Source of the DNA: Neobacillus sp. Marseille-Q6967
Lineage (GTDB): Bacteria; Bacillota; Bacilli; Bacillales; Cytobacillaceae
Assembly: GCF_946151075.1 (NCBI RefSeq)
Contig: NZ_OX267715.1
Span: forward strand, 2,271,881 to 2,335,880
Direction: 5' to 3'
DNA: 64,000 nucleotides
Numbering within the stretch: position 1 is the stretch's first letter; every line of letters starts with the position of its first letter. The notes below the pieces were generated by a model that worked only from the letters and a program-made list of their open reading frames with translations, did no database searches and had not been told where the DNA came from. Positions 59,836 to 64,000 of this stretch are shown here, piece by piece. The translations under genes and the position numbers were made by a program.

Positions 59836-59863
59836 TTTATACGAACCCCTCTCTTCCCGTCAA
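59836..59863 (-). promoter_or_regulatory. promoter of the ABC-MATE operon
   Basis: TTGACG (complement of 59858-59863), 16-bp spacer and TATAAA (59836-59841), a strong sigma-A promoter. Initiation is expected near 59829, inside Zur-box-like site 2. Confidence 0.75.
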
Positions 59864-59903
59864 GCAAAATAAATCAAAAATTTTATCATTTCCGATGAGT
59901 TGT

Positions 59904-59937
59904 TTGACATTTCCAATAATAATGTTAATATTAACAT
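59904..59937 (+). promoter_or_regulatory. thiamine operon promoter with palindrome over the -10
   Basis: TTGACA (59904-59909), 16-bp spacer and TAATAT (59926-59931). A perfect 16-bp palindrome ATGTTAATATTAACAT (59922-59937) covers the -10 region, so a repressor may act here in addition to the riboswitch. Confidence 0.5.
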
Positions 59938-59975
59938 GCAGGTAAATATTACAAATTAATAAACTATCGTAAAAT

Positions 59976-60067
59976 CCGCTAGAGGTGCCTTTTTAAAGGG
60001 CTGAGATTGAAGTGCTACTTCGGGACTCTATGAACCTGATCTGGTTAATACCAGCGTAGGGAAGTGG
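59976..60067 (+). ncRNA. TPP riboswitch (THI element)
   Basis: Conserved core in order: AGAGGTGCC (59981), GGGCTGAGA (59998), TGAACCTGATCTGG (60031) and TTAATACCAGCGTAGGGA (60045-60062). It senses thiamine pyrophosphate. The 3' end AAGTGG (60062-60067) can pair with CCACTT (60117-60122) of the terminator's 5' arm, which gives a simple antiterminator/terminator switch. Confidence 0.95.
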
Positions 60068-60113
60068 AAACAGGATATTTGGAATCTCTTTGCTATTTTC
60101 ATTTCAAATTATC

Positions 60114-60147
60114 AAACCACTTTCTTATAAGAAAGTGGTTTTTTTAT
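60114..60147 (+). terminator. riboswitch-controlled terminator of the thi operon
   Basis: A 28-bp palindrome with CCACTTTC/GAAAGTGG arms runs directly into a T tract (60139-60147). It forms when TPP is bound and stops transcription before tenI. Confidence 0.9.
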
Positions 60148-60186
60148 TTTCACTTTTTTCATATTAAGCGGATTTTTCTTAAAGGG

Positions 60187-60795
60187 GTGAATGCCATTTT
60201 CAATAGTGTAAGGGAGTTACATCTTATTAGCAATGGCACAATGCCAATGGATCAATTACGTGAGATTTTAAAGGAAATTCACCCGTATGCCACGAGGATT
60301 CACTTACGGGAGAAACAAAAAACGGCAAGGGAACTTTTTCAAACAGTCGAACTTTTAGCCAAGGAAAATATACCACTATCTAAAATCATTATTAATGATC
60401 GCGTGGATGTTGCATTCGTTACCAGTGCAGCAGGTGTTCAATTAGCCTATCACAGTTTAGAAGCAGCCATGGTAAAAAAATTTTTCCCCCAACTAAAACT
60501 AGGGTGTTCCATCCACTCGTTTGAAGAAGGGCAAAAAGCAATAGCGGATGGTGCAGATTACGTGCTGTTTGGCCACGTCTTCCCTTCTAAATCAAAACCA
60601 GGTAAGCCTCCAAAAGGAATTGAGGAATTAACAAAGCTAACAAAACTAGATATTCCGGTTATTGCCATCGGTGGAATCACAGCTGAGAATACTCCTCAAG
60701 TAATAGGCACAGGTGTAAAAGGGATTGCGGTTATGTCCGGTATTTTAGATGCCAGTGATCCATTGGCAGCCATAAAAGCGTACACAAATGTGTAA
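60187..60795 (+). CDS. tenI: thiazole tautomerase TenI
   Basis: Thiamine-phosphate-synthase-like TIM barrel without synthase activity that aromatises the thiazole tautomer made by ThiG. Residues ELHLISNG open the barrel, and IHLREKQKTARELF, LGCSIHSFEEGQKA, DYVLFGHVFPS, IAIGGI and GIAVMSGI match TenI. The reading frame stays open back to 60064, but that part is riboswitch and terminator. I place the start at GTG 60187 (202 aa), behind AAAGG that is unusually close. An ATG at 60191 with better spacing is out of frame and opens only six codons. Gene position before thiO is that of B. subtilis. Confidence 0.87.
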   Translation: MNAIFNSVRELHLISNGTMPMDQLREILKEIHPYATRIHLREKQKTARELFQTVELLAKENIPLSKIIINDRVDVAFVTSAAGVQLAYHSLEAAMVKKFFPQLKLGCSIHSFEEGQKAIADGADYVLFGHVFPSKSKPGKPPKGIEELTKLTKLDIPVIAIGGITAENTPQVIGTGVKGIAVMSGILDASDPLAAIKAYTNV

Positions 60796-60813
60796 CAAAT
60801 GGAGATGGAAAAA

Positions 60814-61944
60814 GTGAAGAAAATATTTAATACAGTGATTATTGGAGGAGGAATTAATGGCTCCTCTATTGCCTATCAGTTATCAAAAATGGGGAGAAAA
60901 GTCATTATTTTAGAAAAACATCTGTTGGCTTGCGAAGCATCAAGTGCCGCTGCAGGAATGCTGGCAGCACAGGCAGAGATTGAACAAGACGGTCCCTTAT
61001 TCCAATTAGCATTAAAAAGTCAGAGGATGTTTTCAACTCTTTCCAGTGAGTTATTTGAATATACCGGGATCGATATTGAATATGTCAATAAAGGTATGTT
61101 AAAAATTGCGGAAACGGAAGAAATTGCATTGGAAGTTAAAAAACAAGTAACCTTCCAAAGGAATTGGGACCCCGCTATACAATGGGTAGATTCTAATGAA
61201 ATACGAGATATGGAACCAGCCTTGGCTCCCAGTGTTGCCGGCGGGATGTATCTCCCCAACGATGGTCATGTTCAACCAATAAAATTAACACAGGCATTCG
61301 CTAAAGCTGCCTTACAATTCGGGGCAGAAATCCGTGAAAATACCGAAGTTCTCTCTTTTATCTATGAACAAGGCAAAGTGATCGGGGTTAACACAAACAA
61401 AGGAATGATTCACTGTGAGCAGGTTGTCATTGCAACAGGTGCATGGGCAGCAAAGCTTATAAAGGAAACCGGTTTAGACATTCCTGTATATCCCGTCAAA
61501 GGGGAATGTTTTTCTGTTAAACCTGAAGCACCGGTAATTAACACCACGATCTTTTCAGATAAGCGCTGTTATTTAGTCCCAAAACAAAATGGTGAAATTT
61601 ATATCGGCGCGACAATGGCCGAAAATACGTTTGATAAAAACGTTACACCTGGTGGAATTGCTACATTAATTGAAAGAGCATGTCACCTTGTTCCTCAGAT
61701 TAAGGACTTACCTTGGGAACGGGTGTGGTGCGGCATTAGACCACAAACTGGAGATGGGAACCCTTATATCGGTGAGCATCCAGAGTGGAAGGGATTATTT
61801 ATTGCGGCAGGGCATTTTCGTAACGGGATCTTGTTAAGCCCCATTACAGGAAAGCTTGTGGCTGATTTGCTGGATGGAAGATTGGCAGATGATACACTAC
61901 TCACTTCTTTTAGAATTGATAGACATAATGAATTTGTTCATTAG
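60814..61944 (+). CDS. thiO: glycine oxidase ThiO
   Basis: FAD-dependent oxidase that turns glycine into dehydroglycine for thiazole synthesis. The GTG at 60814 (376 aa) is chosen: GGAG lies nine bases upstream, and the protein then begins MKKIFNTVIIGGGINGSS, aligning with B. subtilis ThiO MKRHYEAVVIGGG. An ATG at 60799 has no ribosome site. Seen: FAD-binding Rossmann GGGINGSSIAYQLSKMGRKVIILEK, SSAAAGMLAAQAE, VYPVKGECFSV and WCGIRPQTGDGNPYIG with AAGHFRNGILLSPITG. It follows tenI by 18 bp. Confidence 0.93.
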   Translation: MKKIFNTVIIGGGINGSSIAYQLSKMGRKVIILEKHLLACEASSAAAGMLAAQAEIEQDGPLFQLALKSQRMFSTLSSELFEYTGIDIEYVNKGMLKIAETEEIALEVKKQVTFQRNWDPAIQWVDSNEIRDMEPALAPSVAGGMYLPNDGHVQPIKLTQAFAKAALQFGAEIRENTEVLSFIYEQGKVIGVNTNKGMIHCEQVVIATGAWAAKLIKETGLDIPVYPVKGECFSVKPEAPVINTTIFSDKRCYLVPKQNGEIYIGATMAENTFDKNVTPGGIATLIERACHLVPQIKDLPWERVWCGIRPQTGDGNPYIGEHPEWKGLFIAAGHFRNGILLSPITGKLVADLLDGRLADDTLLTSFRIDRHNEFVH

Positions 61945-61954
61945 GGGGGACAAA

Positions 61955-62158
61955 ATGAAAGTTTTATTAAATGGTGAATCCATACAACTACCAGAAGAGA
62001 TTGTGTTTGTTTCAGATTTACTAACACATTATGACATCAAGGATAAGGTCTTTGTTGTAGAAGTAAACGGAGAAATATTAACCCGTTTGGAACATCAAAG
62101 TACTAGATTAGCAGATAAAGATCGAATCGAAATAGTCCATTTTGTAGGAGGCGGTTAA
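61955..62158 (+). CDS. thiS: sulfur carrier protein ThiS
   Basis: Ubiquitin-fold sulfur carrier of 67 aa. The C-terminus is VHFVGGG; ThiS is adenylated by ThiF and thiocarboxylated on its terminal glycine. MKVLLNGESIQLP is the usual first beta strand. ATG 61955 lies behind AGGGGGG, ten bp after the thiO stop. The open frame extends further upstream inside thiO but has no ribosome site there. It ends one base before thiG, with AGGAGG inside its own last codons serving thiG. Confidence 0.93.
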   Translation: MKVLLNGESIQLPEEIVFVSDLLTHYDIKDKVFVVEVNGEILTRLEHQSTRLADKDRIEIVHFVGGG

Positions 62159-62159
62159 T

Positions 62160-62927
62160 ATGTTAAAAATAGGTTCATTATCATTTCAATCTCGTTTATT
62201 CCTGGGTACTGGAAAGTATCCAAGCTATGAAATACAAAAAGCAGCAGTCGAAGTTTCCGAAGCAGAAATCTTAACGTTTGCAATTAGACGAATGAATATT
62301 TTTGAGCCAAGTCAACCTAATTTCTTAGAACAACTCGATACAGATAAGTATACCTTGCTTCCCAATACCGCAGGGGCAAAAACTGCGGCCGAAGCAGTAC
62401 GAATTGCAAAATTAGCGAAAGCTTCAGGTCTGTGCGATATGATAAAAGTCGAAGTGATTGGCTGTGATAAAACGTTATTACCAGATCCAATCGAAACCTT
62501 GAAGGCAACTGAAGAATTAGTGAAGGAAGGATTTATCGTCCTCCCGTATACATCTGATGATGTTGTTTTAGCGAGAAAACTACAAGAAGCTGGATGTCAC
62601 GCCGTTATGCCAGGAGCTTCACCAATTGGTTCTGGTCAAGGTATCATTAATCCAGTAAACCTTCGTTTTATTATAGAACAAGCCACTGTTCCGGTTATTG
62701 TTGATGCCGGTATTGGCTCTCCTGCAGATGCCGCTTTGGCAATGGAATTAGGAGCCGATGGGGTTTTATTAAATACAGCGGTTTCAGCTGCAAATGATCC
62801 AGTAAAAATGGCAAAAGCAATGAGTTTAGCAATTGAAGCGGGACGATTAGGTTTTGAAGCAGGCCGAATGGAGAAAAAACGGTATGCGACCGCAAGCAGT
62901 CCAAAGGAAGGATTGAGTATTGGGTGA
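62160..62927 (+). CDS. thiG: thiazole synthase ThiG
   Basis: TIM-barrel enzyme of 255 aa that condenses deoxyxylulose 5-phosphate, dehydroglycine and ThiS thiocarboxylate to the thiazole tautomer. Seen: FQSRLFLGTGKYPSYE, LPNTAGAKTAAEAVR, the Schiff-base lysine in DMIKVEVIGCDKTLLPDP, and AVMPGASPIGSGQGI with PVIVDAGIGSPADAALAMELGADGVLLNTA. ATG 62160 follows GTAGGAGG. Its TGA overlaps the GTG of thiF (GTGA). Complete and canonical. Confidence 0.96.
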   Translation: MLKIGSLSFQSRLFLGTGKYPSYEIQKAAVEVSEAEILTFAIRRMNIFEPSQPNFLEQLDTDKYTLLPNTAGAKTAAEAVRIAKLAKASGLCDMIKVEVIGCDKTLLPDPIETLKATEELVKEGFIVLPYTSDDVVLARKLQEAGCHAVMPGASPIGSGQGIINPVNLRFIIEQATVPVIVDAGIGSPADAALAMELGADGVLLNTAVSAANDPVKMAKAMSLAIEAGRLGFEAGRMEKKRYATASSPKEGLSIG

Positions 62928-63946
62928 ATAATCGGTACTCCCGACAAGAGCTTTTTCCACCAATCGGTAAAGACGGGCAGCAAAAAATTTCAACCAAACA
63001 TGTATTAATCATAGGGGCTGGTGCCCTTGGGTCAGCAAGTGCCGAAGCCCTAGTCCGGGCAGGGATTGGCAAATTAACCATCGTCGATCGCGATTATGTG
63101 GAATGGTCGAATTTACAGAGGCAGCAGTTATACTCGGAGGAAGATGCTGCTAAAAGGCTCCCAAAAGTAATTGCAGCTAAAAATCGCTTAGCTATGATTA
63201 ATTCTTCTGTTAATATTGAGGCTATTATTGCAGATGCTTCTGTATCTGAACTAAAAGAATGGGCTAAAGATGTAGATTTAATGATTGATGCAACAGATAA
63301 TTTCGAAACCAGAATGATGATTAACGATGTATCGCAGATGTTTGAGATTCCGTGGATTTACGGCGCCTGCGTTGCAAGCTATGGAATATCCTACACATTT
63401 ATCCCTGGAAGGACCCCTTGTTTTTCCTGTTTACTGGATAGGGTTCCACTGGGGGGGTTAACCTGTGATACTGCAGGTATTATAGGTCCAGCTGTTAATA
63501 TGGTCGTGTCTTATCAAATAAGTGAAGCATTAAAAATTTTAGCCGGTGACTTAGAATCCTTGCGAGATAAATTAGTTTCTTTTGATTTGTGGAAGAACCA
63601 ATTTAATTCCATAAGAGTAGATAAATTAAAAAAAGAGGATTGTCCTTCTTGTGGGAAGCAACGCTCCTACCCTTATTTGTCGTTTGAAAATCAAACAAAA
63701 ACAGCGGTTTTATGCGGAAGAGATTCGGTGCAAATCCGTCCTTCTTTTCCTACTGTCCGCGATCTGGAAGCATTAGAAAAAGTATTTGTAAATCAAGGTG
63801 GAACAGTGCAGCGGAATCCTTATCTATTGTCTTTTAGTGTAAATTCGAAGCACCGTTTGGTAGTTTTTAAAGATGGAAGAGTTTTAATCCATGGTACAAA
63901 GGATATCTCTGAAGCAAAGGCATTATACCATAGATACCTAGGTTGA
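62924..63946 (+). CDS. thiF: ThiS adenylyltransferase ThiF (MoeB-like)
   Basis: E1-like adenylyltransferase of 340 aa that activates the ThiS C-terminus. The GTG at 62924 overlaps the thiG stop and follows AAGGAAGG. Seen: RYSRQELFPPIG, nucleotide site VLIIGAGALGSASAEALVRAGIG, VDRDYVEWSNLQRQQLY, and the zinc cysteines CFSCLLD and CPSCGK. About 90 residues after the zinc site form the extra C-terminal domain found in Bacillus ThiF. It is the last gene; a terminator follows, so thiD is not in this operon. Confidence 0.94.
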   Translation: MNNRYSRQELFPPIGKDGQQKISTKHVLIIGAGALGSASAEALVRAGIGKLTIVDRDYVEWSNLQRQQLYSEEDAAKRLPKVIAAKNRLAMINSSVNIEAIIADASVSELKEWAKDVDLMIDATDNFETRMMINDVSQMFEIPWIYGACVASYGISYTFIPGRTPCFSCLLDRVPLGGLTCDTAGIIGPAVNMVVSYQISEALKILAGDLESLRDKLVSFDLWKNQFNSIRVDKLKKEDCPSCGKQRSYPYLSFENQTKTAVLCGRDSVQIRPSFPTVRDLEALEKVFVNQGGTVQRNPYLLSFSVNSKHRLVVFKDGRVLIHGTKDISEAKALYHRYLG

Positions 63947-63964
63947 ATTTGCGGAGACTAAGAA

Positions 63965-63996
63965 GAAAAGAAGCAGGAATCTCTCCTGCTTCTTTT
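63965..63996 (+). terminator. terminator of the thi operon
   Basis: Perfect 11-base arms AAGAAGCAGGA (63968-63978) and TCCTGCTTCTT (63984-63994) with a five-base loop and short T tail, 22 bases after the thiF stop. Confidence 0.85.
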
Positions 63997-64000
63997 CACT

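Noticed and set aside
60064..60186. Upstream part of the tenI frame as coding sequence
   Set aside because: It overlaps the riboswitch 3' end and the terminator, and encodes a low-complexity Phe/His-rich stretch unlike TenI.

Overview
The window looks like chromosomal DNA of an AT-rich, endospore-former-like Bacillaceae member (Bacillus/Neobacillus type). The evidence is strong AGGAGG ribosome binding sites, B. subtilis-like gene families (YesMN, Frl, Ycb/Gud, TenI-ThiOSGF), CcpA-type cre sites, a TPP riboswitch and a class C group II intron. It is mostly a carbohydrate and sugar-acid utilisation island. Nearly everything is on the minus strand; only the thiamine operon at the right end is on the plus strand. 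No tRNA, rRNA, prophage or CRISPR array was seen.

Layout, left to right. (1) 0.1-15.8 kb: rhamnoside utilisation, with three GH78-type alpha-L-rhamnosidases, a CUT1 ABC importer without ATPase, a second orphan solute-binding protein, and a YesM/YesN two-component system; an AraC regulator follows at 16-17 kb. (2) 17.1-27.5 kb: an enlarged fructosamine (Amadori product) locus with three SIS-domain deglycase paralogues, an MFS carrier, an FrlC-like epimerase, the FrlONM importer, FrlD kinase and an FrlR-type GntR repressor. Four perfect TGGTATATACCA operators mark its three promoters. (3) 27.8-31.7 kb: a chitobiose/cellobiose PTS set (IIB, IIC, GH4 phospho-glucosidase, ChbG deacetylase) with no IIA. 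(4) 32.2-38.1 kb: proline catabolism (proline dehydrogenase, P5C dehydrogenase, PutP) beside an enhancer-binding-protein homologue whose sigma-54 contact loop and arginine fingers are lost. (5) 38.4-40.2 kb: a class C group II intron inserted just behind the terminator of the next locus. (6) 40.3-53.1 kb: D-glucarate/hexuronate catabolism (GudD, GudP, KdgD, YcbD, GarR, a second DapA-family enzyme, a tripartite TctABC transporter, a UxuA-like dehydratase, an FCD-family GntR regulator). (7) 53.4-59.7 kb: a six-gene Nik/Opp/Cnt-type ABC importer plus MATE exporter operon whose promoter carries two Zur-box-like sites. (8) 59.9-63.95 kb: TPP riboswitch, tenI, thiO, thiS, thiG, thiF.

How it works together: plant-derived rhamnosides, glycated amino compounds, chito/cello-disaccharides, proline and sugar acids are each imported by a dedicated system and sent to central metabolism. 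Each block has its own local regulator, and several have cre sites for CcpA control. Neither CUT1 importer carries an ATPase, so both probably share an MsmX-type ATPase encoded elsewhere. The most novel signals are the Zur-type control of a peptide/nickel-class ABC-MATE operon (possibly zinc-metallophore uptake), the degenerate sigma-54 activator next to the proline genes, and the reconstructable FrlR and FCD-GntR regulons.
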